Positions 26,365 to 35,853 of a stretch of 64,000 nucleotides of DNA are shown piece by piece. Source of the stretch: Fructilactobacillus myrtifloralis (lineage in GTDB: Bacteria > Bacillota > Bacilli > Lactobacillales > Lactobacillaceae); contig NZ_CP097116.1 in assembly GCF_024029335.1 (NCBI RefSeq), positions 124,001 through 188,000 on the forward strand. Direction: 5' to 3'. The notes beneath the pieces are model-generated. The model was not told the DNA's origin, did no database searches, and saw only the letters and a program-made list of their open reading frames with translations. The translations under genes were made by a program, and so were the position numbers. The number at the start of each line of letters is the position of its first letter. The first letter of the stretch is position 1.

Positions 26365-27207
26365 ATGCCAGAATTACCAGAAGTAGAAACCGTCCGCCAG
26401 GGTCTCACTAAATTAGTGGGCGGCGCGAAGATTGAGTCTGTGGAAGTGCTTTATCCCAAGATGATCAACATGCCCGCAGATGAGTTTGCGCGCCAACTGG
26501 CGGGGAAAACCATTGAGCGCATTGACCGGCGGGGAAAGTACCTGTTGTTTCGCTTAACCAATGATTTAACCCTTGTATCGCATTTGCGGATGGAAGGAAA
26601 GTACGAGGTCGAACCAGCTGGTTCCACTCGACCTAAGCATACGAACGTGGTCTTTCATTTAGATGATGGCCGGGAACTCTGGTACAAAGATACCCGGATG
26701 TTTGGGAAAATGGCGTTGGTTGCCAACGACGAAGTAATGGAGCTGTCGGGACTCAATAAAATTGGTCCGGAACCAACGGCTGATGATCTCAGTTTTACGT
26801 ACCTTAAAGAACGGTTACACAAGTCCCATCGCAAGATTAAGGCCTTTTTACTCGACCAATCACAGGTGGCTGGCTTGGGTAACATTTACTGTGATGAAGT
26901 GCTGTGGATGTCTAAAATTCATCCCGAACAACCCACGAACTACGTCAGCGATGCCGAAATTGAAAAGCTCCGTGACAACATCATCACGGAAATCGCAGCG
27001 GCAATCAAAGGTCATGGAACCACGGTTCATTCGTATTCGAACGCCTTTGGGGAAGCTGGTCAGTTTCAAAACCAACTGCAAGCTTATGGGCGCAAGGGCG
27101 AACCTTGTCGTCGGTGTGGAACGTTAATGGAGAAAATTAAGGTTGCCCAACGGGGAACGACTTTCTGTCCCAAGTGCCAAGTGGTTCATGGTGATTTAAG
27201 TGACTAA
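26365..27207 (+). CDS. mutM: Formamidopyrimidine-DNA glycosylase
   Basis: A 280-residue base-excision enzyme removing 8-oxoguanine and ring-opened purines and nicking the abasic site. The start at 26365 puts Pro at position 2 (PELPEVETVRQGL), the catalytic N-terminus after Met removal; ATG at 26362 would spoil this. The C-terminal zinc finger has all four cysteines (CRRCGTLM and CPKCQ). Also visible is HLRMEGKY with the conserved lysine. It overlaps coaE by 8 bases. Confidence 0.96.
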   Translation: MPELPEVETVRQGLTKLVGGAKIESVEVLYPKMINMPADEFARQLAGKTIERIDRRGKYLLFRLTNDLTLVSHLRMEGKYEVEPAGSTRPKHTNVVFHLDDGRELWYKDTRMFGKMALVANDEVMELSGLNKIGPEPTADDLSFTYLKERLHKSHRKIKAFLLDQSQVAGLGNIYCDEVLWMSKIHPEQPTNYVSDAEIEKLRDNIITEIAAAIKGHGTTVHSYSNAFGEAGQFQNQLQAYGRKGEPCRRCGTLMEKIKVAQRGTTFCPKCQVVHGDLSD

Positions 27208-27775
27208 GGTAATTGGATTAACGGGAGGAATTGCCACCGGCAAATCGACCGCTGCCCGGTATTTGGTTAGTCAAGGAGTCGCGGTGTTAGATTTAGACGC
27301 GGAAACGCACGAATTGGAAGCACATGATCAGGCGACCATTCAGCAAATTACCGCGACGTTTGGTCCAGAGGTCCAAGTGAACGGGCAAATTGATCGCCAC
27401 CGGTTAGGACAACTGGTCTTTGCAGATTCCACGCAACTAAAGCGCTTAGTTCGCATCATTAATCCGGCCTTGTTACGGCGGGTGACGGCTGCGATGGCCG
27501 AATCGGATCTGCTGGTTTTGGATGCCCCGACATTGTTTGAAAACGGGTTTACTAGCTACGTGGATCAGATCCTCATGGTGACGTGTGAACCGCTTGTGCA
27601 GATGCAACGCTTAATCACTCGTAACCAAGTCAGCATCAGTCGGGCTAGTCAGTTGATGGGAGCCCAGTGGTCACAAGCAACGAAGGCAGCGTTAGCAGAT
27701 TGGGTGGTCGATAGCACCGCGGGAGAAACGCAGTTAACGCAGCAATTACAAACCTGGTTAGAAAAGATGAGGTAA
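27200..27775 (+). CDS. coaE: Dephospho-CoA kinase
   Basis: A 191-residue P-loop kinase catalysing the last step of coenzyme A synthesis. The opening VIGLTGGIATGKSTAARYL contains Walker A; VLDLDAETHELE and LLVLDAPTLFENG are the substrate-binding segments. It begins with GTG inside the end of mutM (GTGACTAA junction), with GGTGA upstream, so it is translationally coupled. The same mutM-coaE-nrdR order is found in Bacillus. Confidence 0.94.
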   Translation: MTKVIGLTGGIATGKSTAARYLVSQGVAVLDLDAETHELEAHDQATIQQITATFGPEVQVNGQIDRHRLGQLVFADSTQLKRLVRIINPALLRRVTAAMAESDLLVLDAPTLFENGFTSYVDQILMVTCEPLVQMQRLITRNQVSISRASQLMGAQWSQATKAALADWVVDSTAGETQLTQQLQTWLEKMR

Positions 27776-27779
27776 AGTT

Positions 27780-28277
27780 ATGAAATGCCCAAAATGTCAA
27801 CATGCGGCGTCACGGGTCGTTGATAGTCGTCCCTTATCTGGCGGCAGCGAGATTCGCCGCCGCCGTGAGTGTGAACACTGCGGCTTTCGGTTTACAACGT
27901 TTGAAACCCTGGAAGCGTCGCCGTTACTAGTGGTAAAGAAGAATGGCGATCGGGAAGAGTTTAGTGCGGATAAGTTACTCCGGGGGATTATTCGCTCTTG
28001 TGAAAAACGCCCCGTTTCGCTGGCGCAAATGAATCAGATTGTGGACCAAACCAAGCAAAGCATTGAAAACCGGGATGCTGGCAGTCATGAAGTTTCGAGT
28101 AAGGCCATTGGAGAGTACGTCATGAACGGCCTCAAGGATGTTGATGAGATTGCTTACATTCGCTTTGCGAGCGTCTACCGTCAGTTCAAAGATATGAATG
28201 AGTTTTACGCGAAAATGCAGGAGTTAATGGGGAATAACCCAACCGCTAAAACTGAAAGTAAACATGATGGAAAATGA
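27780..28277 (+). CDS. nrdR: Transcriptional repressor NrdR
   Basis: A 165-residue repressor of ribonucleotide reductase genes. The N-terminal zinc ribbon has CPKCQ and CEHCGFRF, and an ATP-cone (about residues 49-139: VVKKNGDREEFSADKLLRG) senses ATP/dATP levels. NrdR binds NrdR boxes; none is obvious in this window, so targets lie elsewhere. It starts 5 bases after coaE and overlaps dnaB by 14 bases. Confidence 0.96.
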   Translation: MKCPKCQHAASRVVDSRPLSGGSEIRRRRECEHCGFRFTTFETLEASPLLVVKKNGDREEFSADKLLRGIIRSCEKRPVSLAQMNQIVDQTKQSIENRDAGSHEVSSKAIGEYVMNGLKDVDEIAYIRFASVYRQFKDMNEFYAKMQELMGNNPTAKTESKHDGK

Positions 28278-29598
28278 TAATCAATTAATTAATCCCCAGA
28301 CGAAATTCCAAGTCCGTCGGGGTCACAATTTAACTACGGAACAGCGACTGAGCCTTGACCAGTTGTATTTACCGATGATTGGGAATGATGCTTATGCCTT
28401 GGAGAATCTCCTTTGGCACCAGTCAGAACAAGCTCAGGGCCATTTTTATTTAATGAGTACGCTCCAAATTGATGCCGAGCATCTCTATCAAGCTCGGTTA
28501 AAGCTTGAAGGTAGTGGCTTACTGCGGGTTTACCGGCAGGGGGAACAGACGCTTTATCAGTTGCTGGATCCCCTGTTGCCAGCACAGTTTTTTCAACAGG
28601 AACTCCTCAGTCAATTCTTACTGGAAATGATTGGGGAGCATCAATTTATGACTCTCGCCCAGCAGTTACTACCGCGACCGTTGGATGTCTCGAGCTTAGA
28701 CGACCAGACCCATAGCTTTTGGCAGGTGTTTGCCCAACCAGCTGGTTCAGTGCCACCGCTAGTTAGTAAAACCAAACAAGCCGCCCAACAAACGCCACCG
28801 CCGGCTGCGGAGCCGGAGTTGCCGGAGGTTGATTTGCAACTGATGTTGCAGATTTTGCAGAGTTCCTTTGTGAACCTTGCAGAAGTTAAAAAAAATCAAG
28901 CGCTGTTTGCCGTAACCAAGCAACTGTATGGAGTGGATGAGCCGGAGATGTGTCGAGTCATTGAGCAGGCGACAAATTTGACCACTAATCGGTTTGATAA
29001 GCAGAAATTCCAGTTATTAATGGCACGACGCCATACGCCAGCTGCTCCAAAACCGTCAGCGCCAGTAGCGCACCCGGAAACGGATACCACGAACGCCAAG
29101 TTGAGTCAACAAGAACAGCAATTAGTGCAGGTCGCAGAAACCGCGGCGCCGGTTCCCTTTTTAGGGGCGATTAAACGAGAAAAAGGGGGATACGCGACGA
29201 GCGCGGAGGAACGCTCGTTACGCCAGTTAGTTGAACGCAACGTCTTGCCACGGTCGGTGGTCAACATGTTGACTTACCTATTGTTGGTTGATCGAGAAGC
29301 CCCCACGTTGAACAAAAATTTATTAGATACGATTGCCAATGACTGGGCTCAACGAAAGCTGCAAACGGCGACCCAAGCGTTATTGGAAATCAAGCAACGA
29401 GACCAGCGCTTGGCCACTAAAAAAGCTAGCAAAACGAAACAACGCCGCCAGACCGTCCGAGAAACACTTCCAGAATGGGCGCAACAAGCTGGCAATCAGC
29501 GCTCGCAAAAACAAGCTTCCGCTGCCAATCGGAAGTTAATCAAGGAACGGTTAGCTAAGTTAAACCAAAACCAGTCGGAAGGGAGGGATGAGCAATGA
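28264..29598 (+). CDS. dnaB: Replication initiation and membrane attachment protein DnaB
   Basis: A 444-residue primosome protein (the Gram-positive DnaB, not the helicase) that with DnaD and DnaI loads the replicative helicase at the origin and at stalled forks. The N-terminal winged-helix part (LTTEQRLSLDQLYLPMIG) and C-terminal DnaB/DnaD-like domain (LRQLVERNVLPRSVVNML) are recognisable; a Pro/Ala/Gln-rich linker and a basic KASKTKQRRQTVRE tail lie between and after. ATG at 28264 or 28267 can start it within nrdR. Its stop overlaps the dnaI start (ATGA). Confidence 0.92.
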   Translation: MMENDNQLINPQTKFQVRRGHNLTTEQRLSLDQLYLPMIGNDAYALENLLWHQSEQAQGHFYLMSTLQIDAEHLYQARLKLEGSGLLRVYRQGEQTLYQLLDPLLPAQFFQQELLSQFLLEMIGEHQFMTLAQQLLPRPLDVSSLDDQTHSFWQVFAQPAGSVPPLVSKTKQAAQQTPPPAAEPELPEVDLQLMLQILQSSFVNLAEVKKNQALFAVTKQLYGVDEPEMCRVIEQATNLTTNRFDKQKFQLLMARRHTPAAPKPSAPVAHPETDTTNAKLSQQEQQLVQVAETAAPVPFLGAIKREKGGYATSAEERSLRQLVERNVLPRSVVNMLTYLLLVDREAPTLNKNLLDTIANDWAQRKLQTATQALLEIKQRDQRLATKKASKTKQRRQTVRETLPEWAQQAGNQRSQKQASAANRKLIKERLAKLNQNQSEGRDEQ

Positions 29599-30518
29599 AA
29601 AACGTTGGTGCAGGACTGAAAACGTCCCTACAACAGCATCACTTAGAAGCACACTATCAGGAGTTGTTGCAACGGGTCTATGCCGACCCAGACGTGCAAC
29701 AATTTTTGCAGGAGCATCAGGCTGAACTTGATCCACAGGCGAAGGAAAAATCGACTTCGAAATTATACGAGTTTGTTAACGAAAAACAAAAGTTACAGGC
29801 CGGCAACGGGAACTTTGCGAAGGGGTATGCCCCTCAATTAGTGGTTAGTGATCACTTGATTGAAGTGGCATACCGGCCGACCCCTGAGTTTTTGGAACAG
29901 GAACGACAACACCGCTTGCAAAGTAACTTTAAAACGGTGGGGATGACGCCCGCCATTAAGCAGGTTAACTTTGAAGACTATGAACCGACCCCGGATCAAG
30001 AAGAGGTCATCATTAAAATCCTAGATTTTATTGAGCAGTACGAGGCTGATCCAAAAGCGAACTACAAAGGCTTATATCTGTACGGACCCTTTGGGGTGGG
30101 AAAGACCTTTTTGATGGCCGCCATGGCCCACCGGTTATCCGATCATGGAATTCAAACCACGTTAGTGCACTTCCCGTCCTTTGCGGTCGCCTTGAAGAAT
30201 GCCATCGGAGATCACACCCTTCAGGATAAAGTTGACCAGGTGAAGCAGACCCCCGTACTGATCATTGATGATCTGGGGGCGGATTCCATGTCAGCTTGGA
30301 TTCGGGATGACGTGTTGGGCGTGATTTTAGAGTATCGAATGCAGCATCAGCTGGCTACGTTCTTTACCTCTAACTTCTCAATGGATAAGTTGGCGACAGA
30401 ACACCTCGCTGTGACGGGAAAGGACGTCGTTGATCCGTTAAAAGCCCAGCGGTTAATGGAACGGATTAAGTTTCTCGCACGCCCGGTATTTTTAAATGGA
30501 AACAATTTAAGAAATTAA
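29595..30518 (+). CDS. dnaI: Primosomal protein DnaI (helicase loader)
   Basis: A 307-residue AAA+ ATPase that loads the DnaC replicative helicase. An N-terminal helicase-interaction region is followed by Walker A GPFGVGKTFLMAAM, Walker B VLIIDDLGAD, and FFTSNFSMDKLA with the sensor Asn. It overlaps dnaB by four bases (ATGA). The thrS T-box transcript starts just downstream from its own promoter; I see no terminator between. Confidence 0.95.
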   Translation: MKNVGAGLKTSLQQHHLEAHYQELLQRVYADPDVQQFLQEHQAELDPQAKEKSTSKLYEFVNEKQKLQAGNGNFAKGYAPQLVVSDHLIEVAYRPTPEFLEQERQHRLQSNFKTVGMTPAIKQVNFEDYEPTPDQEEVIIKILDFIEQYEADPKANYKGLYLYGPFGVGKTFLMAAMAHRLSDHGIQTTLVHFPSFAVALKNAIGDHTLQDKVDQVKQTPVLIIDDLGADSMSAWIRDDVLGVILEYRMQHQLATFFTSNFSMDKLATEHLAVTGKDVVDPLKAQRLMERIKFLARPVFLNGNNLRN

Positions 30519-30529
30519 AGGGTTCGCGC

Positions 30530-30558
30530 TTGACACCCATAGTCGATGTGATTAGACT
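30530..30558 (+). promoter_or_regulatory. Promoter of the thrS T-box transcript
   Basis: TTGACA (30530-30535), 17 bases, TAGACT (30553-30558): a full-consensus -35 and good -10. Confidence 0.8.
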
Positions 30559-30562
30559 ACTA

Positions 30563-30757
30563 AATAAGGACATGGGTGCAACTTTAATTCACAGAGAGAG
30601 TAGCATGATTCTGGAAACTACTTGTTGGCGAGTTGCACCTACCACCTGTTTCTTAACGCAAATTAAAGTGGTTGACAGAGATATCCGGAGAACGGATAAA
30701 TTGGGTGGAACCGCGTCTAACGACGCCCCTTGGTATTCATTACCAGGGGGCTTTTTT
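30563..30757 (+). promoter_or_regulatory. T-box leader controlling thrS
   Basis: The T-box core GGGTGGAACCGCG is at 30703-30715. The terminator pairs GCCCCTTGGTA (30725-30735) with TACCAGGGGGC (30741-30751), then six T. A Stem I helix forms from GGTGCAAC (30575-30582) and GTTGCACC (30632-30639), directly followed by ACC ACC (30641-30646). ACC is a threonine codon in either register, so the specifier fits thrS. Confidence 0.92.
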
Positions 30758-30774
30758 GATAGGAGGAAGAGGAA

Positions 30775-32736
30775 ATGGCACAAATTACGCTCGAATTTCC
30801 AGATGGCCGCACGCAAGCATTTGATAGCGGCATTACGGTGGCTGAGGTGGCCAAATCAATCTCAGTTAGTCTAGCGAAAAAAGCAGTGGCTGGAAAACTG
30901 GACGGAAAGTTAGTGGATGTTCGTGAACCATTGCTGACGGACGGAAAGCTAGAAATTGTAACGGCTGATTCAAACGATGGGTTGACGGTGCTCCGGCAGA
31001 GTGCCGCGCAATTACTAGCTGCGGTTGTTAAACGTGAATTTGCTGGAGTGCGCTTAGGTCGATTAGCCGCTGATGAAGATGGCTTTTACGTTGATACGGA
31101 AAAAGACGAACGCCAGATTAGTGCGGACGAATTAGATGGACTTGCAGCCCAAATGCAACGGGTGATTAAGGATAACGCGCTGGTAAATCGCGTAATGTTG
31201 AGTAAAGCAGACGCCTTAACCGAAGTTAGCGGAGATTGGTACCAAACGGAACTAGTCGAAGCTGAAGCGGCTGATGAAATTCCCTTTTACGAAATTGGGG
31301 GACAATTAGTTCTTGCTCAAGTGGTTGCTGCGCCTAGTTTGAAAGATCTGAAGCACTTTAAACTCTTATCGGTGGCTGGGGCATACTGGGAAGGCAAGTC
31401 CTCTAATCCCATGCTCCAACGTTTATACGGAACGGCCTTTTACAAAGCTTCCGATCTAGAAGCAGATTTACAAAAGCGGCAGGAAGCGCGGGAACGCGAT
31501 CACCGGGTGATTGGGAACAACCTCGACCTGTTCTTCGTTGATCCTAAAGTTGGCGCTGGGTTACCATACTGGATGCCAAACGGAGCAACGATTCGGCGGA
31601 CGATTGAACGCTACATCGTTGACAAGGAATTGGCGAACGGGTACGAACATGTTTACACACCGGTCTTAGCAAACTTGGACCTGTACAAGCAATCCGGACA
31701 CTGGGAACACTACCGAGAAGACATGTTCCCACCAATGGAAATGGATGATGATGAGATGCTGGAATTACGGCCTATGAACTGTCCTTCTCACATCCAAATT
31801 TATAACCATCACATTCGGTCCTACCGGGAACTACCATTACGGATTGCTGAATTAGGGATGATGCACCGGTACGAAAAATCGGGGGCCTTAAGTGGATTAC
31901 AACGGGTCCGGGAAATGACCCTCAATGATGGACACACTTTCGTTGCGCCGGAACAAATCCAGGAAGAATTCAAGCGGATTTTGAACCTCATGATGGACGT
32001 TTATCATGACTTTGACATTGATAATTACACGTTCCGGTTAAGTTATCGGGATCCGAAGAACACGGAAAAGTACTTCGATGATGATGAGATGTGGAACAAG
32101 GCGCAGAGCATGTTGAAGGGTGCCATGGACGAACTGGGCTTGGACTACGTTGAAGCCGAAGGGGAAGCAGCCTTTTACGGTCCAAAGTTGGACGTGCAAA
32201 CGAAGACGGCCCTTGGAAACGAAGAAACGCTGTCTACGATTCAACTCGACTTCATGTTACCAGCTCGTTTTGACCTGCACTACGTTGGTGAAGACGGTCA
32301 GGAACACCGGCCCGTAATGATTCACCGGGGCTTGGTTTCAACGATGGAACGGTTTACGGCCTACCTCATTGAAATTTACAAGGGCGCCTTCCCAACGTGG
32401 TTAGCGCCTAAGCAAGTGCAAATCATTCCGGTTAGTGAAGCTAAGCATGGTCAGTATGCCCACCAGATTAACGAACAGTTGCGGGCTCTCCACGTTCGCT
32501 CAGCCGTTGACGAACGCTCAGAAAAGATGGGGTACCTGATTCGGGACGCCCAAACGCACAAGATTCCTTACACCATCGTTGTTGGTGATGACGAAGTCCA
32601 GAACCACACGGTTTCAGTGCGTAAGTATGGGGAAGAGGATAGTCGCGAGTTACCAATGGATGACTTCCAAGTGGAAATTATGCATGATATTTCAACTTAT
32701 TCCCGCAACGATTCCCAACCCAAGGTTGACAAATAA
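30775..32736 (+). CDS. thrS: Threonyl-tRNA synthetase
   Basis: A 653-residue class II synthetase. Order of domains: N-terminal TGS (1-60), the second editing-related domain (60-240), the catalytic core with [16 protein letters not shown] (zinc Cys near 336), the motif-2 region ([17 protein letters not shown]), FYGPKLDVQ and motif 3 ([18 protein letters not shown]), and an anticodon-binding domain. The editing motif usually HxxxH is not seen in the N-terminal half, so proofreading of Ser-tRNA may be weak or absent; I am unsure. AGGAGG precedes the ATG. Regulated by the T-box upstream. Confidence 0.96.
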   Translation: MAQITLEFPDGRTQAFDSGITVAEVAKSISVSLAKKAVAGKLDGKLVDVREPLLTDGKLEIVTADSNDGLTVLRQSAAQLLAAVVKREFAGVRLGRLAADEDGFYVDTEKDERQISADELDGLAAQMQRVIKDNALVNRVMLSKADALTEVSGDWYQTELVEAEAADEIPFYEIGGQLVLAQVVAAPSLKDLKHFKLLSVAGAYWEGKSSNPMLQRLYGTAFYKASDLEADLQKRQEARERDHRVIGNNLDLFFVDPKVGAGLPYWMPNGATIRRTIERYIVDKELANGYEHVYTPVLANLDLYKQSGHWEHYREDMFPPMEMDDDEMLELRPMNCPSHIQIYNHHIRSYRELPLRIAELGMMHRYEKSGALSGLQRVREMTLNDGHTFVAPEQIQEEFKRILNLMMDVYHDFDIDNYTFRLSYRDPKNTEKYFDDDEMWNKAQSMLKGAMDELGLDYVEAEGEAAFYGPKLDVQTKTALGNEETLSTIQLDFMLPARFDLHYVGEDGQEHRPVMIHRGLVSTMERFTAYLIEIYKGAFPTWLAPKQVQIIPVSEAKHGQYAHQINEQLRALHVRSAVDERSEKMGYLIRDAQTHKIPYTIVVGDDEVQNHTVSVRKYGEEDSRELPMDDFQVEIMHDISTYSRNDSQPKVDK

Positions 32737-32754
32737 ACTGAACCTTGATATGCT
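32726..32754 (+). promoter_or_regulatory. Promoter of infC-rpmI-rplT
   Basis: TTGACA (32726-32731), 17 bases, TATGCT (32749-32754), overlapping the end of thrS. It would start the leader transcript near 32761. Confidence 0.65.
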
Positions 32755-32759
32755 AAGAT

Positions 32760-32883
32760 AGTTAAAAGCAGAGGCTTCCCGCTTCTCGCCTGAGTGACGT
32801 TTCGTTGCTGGGCTATTCGGATGCAAGTTACTGGGTTTTTCCAGTAGCCAAGGCGGGAACTCGATTGAGTTTCCGCCTTTTTT
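32760..32883 (+). promoter_or_regulatory. Leader attenuator of the infC-rpmI-rplT operon (L20 leader-like)
   Basis: The 5' region holds a hairpin GTTACTGG/CCAGTAGC-like (about 32827-32848) and then AAGGCGG...AACTC (32850-32862) pairing with GAGTTTCCGCCTT (about 32866-32878) followed by a T-run to 32883, an intrinsic terminator placed before infC. In Bacillus the same operon is autoregulated by L20 acting on such a leader. The position matches; I did not align it to the L20 family. Confidence 0.7.
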
Positions 32884-32915
32884 CTGCTTTGAAATTTACT
32901 TGGAGGTGAATCACC

Positions 32916-33440
32916 ATAGCAAAAAGAGATCAAATGGTCAACGATGGAATCAGAGCTCGCGAAATGATGGTTATTGATGATCAAGGAAACAAACTTGGTT
33001 TGAAATCAAAGGCTGAAGCAATGCAAATTGCCGAAGACGCGAACTTGGATTTAGTGCTGGTTGCACCGAACGCTAAACCTGCAGTTGCGAAAATTCTTGA
33101 TTACGGAAAGTACCGGTTTAACCAACAAAAGAAGGAACGGGAATCCCGCAAGAAGCAAAAAACGGTTAGCGTTAAGGAAATTCGGTTAAGTCCAACGATT
33201 GATACGAATGACTTCAATACGAAGTTGAAAAACGCACAGAAATTCCTCACCAAGGGCGAAAAAGTGCGGGTTTCCATTCGTTTTAAGGGACGGGCCATTA
33301 CGCATAAAGAAATCGGTCGCGACGTGTTAAACCGGATGGCTGATGCCACGGCTGACATTGCAACCGTTACGCAACGAGCAAAGATGGATGGCCGGAGTAT
33401 GTTCTTAATGCTTGCACCAAGTAATAAAACAAAAAAGTAG
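32916..33440 (+). CDS. infC: Translation initiation factor IF-3 (ATA start codon)
   Basis: A 174-residue factor that keeps 30S subunits free and checks start-codon pairing. The N-terminal domain has [16 protein letters not shown]; the C-terminal domain has [20 protein letters not shown] and [14 protein letters not shown]. The start is placed at ATA 32916: GGAGGTG is 7 bases upstream, an in-frame TGA is at 32907-32909, and the conserved residues before Met7 would otherwise be lost. The first ATG (32934) has no ribosome binding site. Rare start codons are the classic autoregulation device of infC. Confidence 0.92.
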   Translation: MAKRDQMVNDGIRAREMMVIDDQGNKLGLKSKAEAMQIAEDANLDLVLVAPNAKPAVAKILDYGKYRFNQQKKERESRKKQKTVSVKEIRLSPTIDTNDFNTKLKNAQKFLTKGEKVRVSIRFKGRAITHKEIGRDVLNRMADATADIATVTQRAKMDGRSMFLMLAPSNKTKK

Positions 33441-33474
33441 GTTACGAGAGTAAACCAAAGAGGAGGAAATTGTT

Positions 33475-33669
33475 ATGCCAAAAATGAAATCAAACCGGGC
33501 CGTTGCGAAGCGGTTTAAAACGACTGCTAAGGGTGGTTTAAAGAGTGCTCATGCCTTTACTAGCCACCGTTTCCACGGGAAGACGAAGAAGCAACGTCGT
33601 CACTTACGTGGGACTCACATGTTAAACAGCATTTGGGTTAAGTCATACACTGAATTATTAAAAAAATAA
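33475..33669 (+). CDS. rpmI: Ribosomal protein L35
   Basis: A 64-residue basic protein of the 50S subunit: [38 protein letters not shown]. It has GAGGAGG before the ATG and lies between infC and rplT, the universal order. Confidence 0.97.
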   Translation: MPKMKSNRAVAKRFKTTAKGGLKSAHAFTSHRFHGKTKKQRRHLRGTHMLNSIWVKSYTELLKK

Positions 33670-33704
33670 ACTAAGTTAAATTTTTAATCTAGGGGGATTT
33701 TAAT

Positions 33705-34058
33705 ATGCCACGAGTAAAAGGTGGAACTGCTACACGGAACCGGCGGAAACGCGTACTGAAATTAGCTAAGGGATACCGCGGTGGAAAGCACCGGCTCTTT
33801 AAAACTGCTAAAGATCAAGTAATGAAGTCACGGGAATATGCCTTTCGTGATCGTCGTAACAACAAAGGAAACTTTAGAAAACTGTGGATTACGCGGATTA
33901 ACGCGGCAGCCCGGATCAATGACATTAGTTACAGTAAATTAATGCATGGACTTAAGGCGGCTAACATTGACGTTAACCGTAAGATGTTAGCGGACTTAGC
34001 AGTGAATGATGCAGATGCATTTGCAGCTTTAGTTGCTGAAGCCAAAAAAGCTTTATAA
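33705..34058 (+). CDS. rplT: Ribosomal protein L20
   Basis: A 117-residue 23S rRNA-binding protein needed early in 50S assembly, and in Bacillus the repressor of its own operon through the leader. [20 protein letters not shown] and [20 protein letters not shown] are family signatures. The operon ends at the terminator 13 bases downstream. Confidence 0.97.
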   Translation: MPRVKGGTATRNRRKRVLKLAKGYRGGKHRLFKTAKDQVMKSREYAFRDRRNNKGNFRKLWITRINAAARINDISYSKLMHGLKAANIDVNRKMLADLAVNDADAFAALVAEAKKAL

Positions 34059-34070
34059 GCAGAGCGTTAA

Positions 34071-34105
34071 AACTTCTACTAGGAACACCTGGTAGAAGTT
34101 TTTTT
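34071..34105 (+). terminator. Terminator after rplT
   Basis: AACTTCTAC (34071-34079) pairs with GTAGAAGTT (34092-34100), followed by T to 34105. Confidence 0.88.
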
Positions 34106-34179
34106 GCTTTTAAACCGCTACTATTTCCGTGGCAGATGCTTTAAAATAAAGGATAAACAATCAAGAAAAGAGCGTGCCA

Positions 34180-34704
34180 ATGTTAAAAGCATTTAAACCA
34201 ACCTGGATGGTGGAGAACGTCTTTCAAATTTCGCCCCAAAAATTGCGACAACACGGAATTACAACCGTTTTGGCTGATTTAGACAACACCCTCATTCCTT
34301 GGAACAATAAAAACAGTACCACGAAGTTAAAGCACTGGATGGAGAGCTTACAAGCGGCCGGAATCAAACTGGTGGTCGTTTCTAACAATAATCCCAAACG
34401 AGTTAAACGGGCCGTAGGCGATTTGCAGTTATCATTTGTGGCGCATGCCTTAAAACCGCTCCCGGTCGGGATGAAGCGGGCCTTGAAGCAGGGCCACTTG
34501 CACAAACAGGAAGTGGTGATGGTCGGCGATCAGTTATTAACTGATGTGTTGGCGGCCAATAACTGTAAAATTAAAAGCATCTGGGTGAAGCCCCTCGTGC
34601 AAACCGACTTATTACCCACTAAACTGAACCGCCAGTTAGAAAAACTAGTGTACCGGTTACTGCAAAAAAAATATAAGCTACAGTGGAAGGAAGATATTGA
34701 TTAA
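34180..34704 (+). CDS. yqeG: HAD-superfamily phosphatase YqeG
   Basis: A 174-residue HAD subfamily IIIA phosphatase. The nucleophile motif is VLADLDNTLIPW, with VVVSNNNPKRV (motif II) and VMVGDQLLTDVLAAN (motif IV) intact. The substrate is unknown; in some bacteria relatives act on phosphatidylglycerophosphate. It heads the conserved yqeG-to-rpmF cluster. ATG 34180 is used; GTG 34174 is possible. Its stop overlaps the yqeH start (TAATG). Confidence 0.9.
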   Translation: MLKAFKPTWMVENVFQISPQKLRQHGITTVLADLDNTLIPWNNKNSTTKLKHWMESLQAAGIKLVVVSNNNPKRVKRAVGDLQLSFVAHALKPLPVGMKRALKQGHLHKQEVVMVGDQLLTDVLAANNCKIKSIWVKPLVQTDLLPTKLNRQLEKLVYRLLQKKYKLQWKEDID

Positions 34705-35840
34705 TGGACGAAAAACGATTGGATGAAGAAGTTGCAGCGACGGAACCGCTATTTTGTATCGGTTGTGGTGCCCAAATTCAAACGACGGATAAAACAGCCG
34801 CGGGCTATACTCCCAGCGGGGCACTGGAAAAGGGACTAGAGACGGGGGAACTTTACTGTCAACGCTGTTTTCGGCTCCGGCATTACAACGAGATTCAACC
34901 GGTTAGCGTTTCTGACGATGAGTTCTTAAACCTGTTAAGTCAGATTGGAAGCACCGATTCGTTAGTTGTGTACGTGGTCGATATTTTTGACGTTAACGGG
35001 AGCTTGATTCCGGGGTTACAGCGCTTCGTTGGCAAGAATCCAGTCTTAGTGGTTGGAAATAAGGTGGACTTATTACCGTCGTCGTTTAAACCGACCAAGG
35101 TCAAGGACTGGTTACGGCAGACGGTTAACCGGGCCGGCTTGCGCCCCGTTGGAGTGGAATTGGTATCGGCGAAGACTAACCAAGCGGTTGACGACCTGCT
35201 AACTGTGATTAACCGGTATGCCCATGATCGCGACGTCTACGTGGTTGGAGTGACAAACGTGGGAAAATCAACGTTGATTAATCAGATCATTCATCAAAGT
35301 TCGGGAGAACGGCAGGTAATTACCACCTCCAAGTTCCCGGGGACCACGCTCGATTTGATTAAAATCCCGTTGGATAATGGCCACTTATTAATTGACACTC
35401 CCGGAATTATTCATTCCAGTCAAATGGCGCACTACTTAAGTAGTCAGGATCTTAAATACGTTTCCCCCCAAAAACGAATTAAACCCCGGGTGTATCAGTT
35501 AAATTCAGGGCAAACCTTATTTTGGGGCGCCGTGGGGCGGTTTGATTACCTCCAGGGACCGAAGGCGGGCTTTACGGTTTACGTTGATAATAATTTAATG
35601 TTACACCGTACTAAGTTGGAAAACGCTGATGAATTCTTTGCTAACCACGCCGGTGGGCTGTTGAAGCCACCGGAAGGCCCTGAAAATGTGATTCCGCTAC
35701 AACGGCATGAATTTAAGGTTACGGACACCTCTGATTTAGTGATTGAAGGCTTAGGCTGGGTAACGGTTCCCAAGGGAAGTGTTGTTGCCGGCTGGGCTCC
35801 TAAAGGGGTGGCCGTTTTGATCAGAAAATCAATGTTTTAA
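34704..35840 (+). CDS. yqeH: Ribosome biogenesis GTPase YqeH
   Basis: A 378-residue circularly permuted GTPase needed for 30S assembly. An N-terminal zinc finger (Cys18, Cys21, Cys52, Cys55) is followed by G motifs in permuted order: NKVDLL (G4), SAKT (G5), GVTNVGKSTLIN (G1), then DTPGI (G3). The C-terminal part is an RNA-contact region. It lies inside the yqeG-yqeH-yhbY-nadD operon, which groups ribosome assembly with NAD synthesis. Confidence 0.95.
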   Translation: MDEKRLDEEVAATEPLFCIGCGAQIQTTDKTAAGYTPSGALEKGLETGELYCQRCFRLRHYNEIQPVSVSDDEFLNLLSQIGSTDSLVVYVVDIFDVNGSLIPGLQRFVGKNPVLVVGNKVDLLPSSFKPTKVKDWLRQTVNRAGLRPVGVELVSAKTNQAVDDLLTVINRYAHDRDVYVVGVTNVGKSTLINQIIHQSSGERQVITTSKFPGTTLDLIKIPLDNGHLLIDTPGIIHSSQMAHYLSSQDLKYVSPQKRIKPRVYQLNSGQTLFWGAVGRFDYLQGPKAGFTVYVDNNLMLHRTKLENADEFFANHAGGLLKPPEGPENVIPLQRHEFKVTDTSDLVIEGLGWVTVPKGSVVAGWAPKGVAVLIRKSMF

Positions 35841-35853
35841 TAAAGGAGTAACA

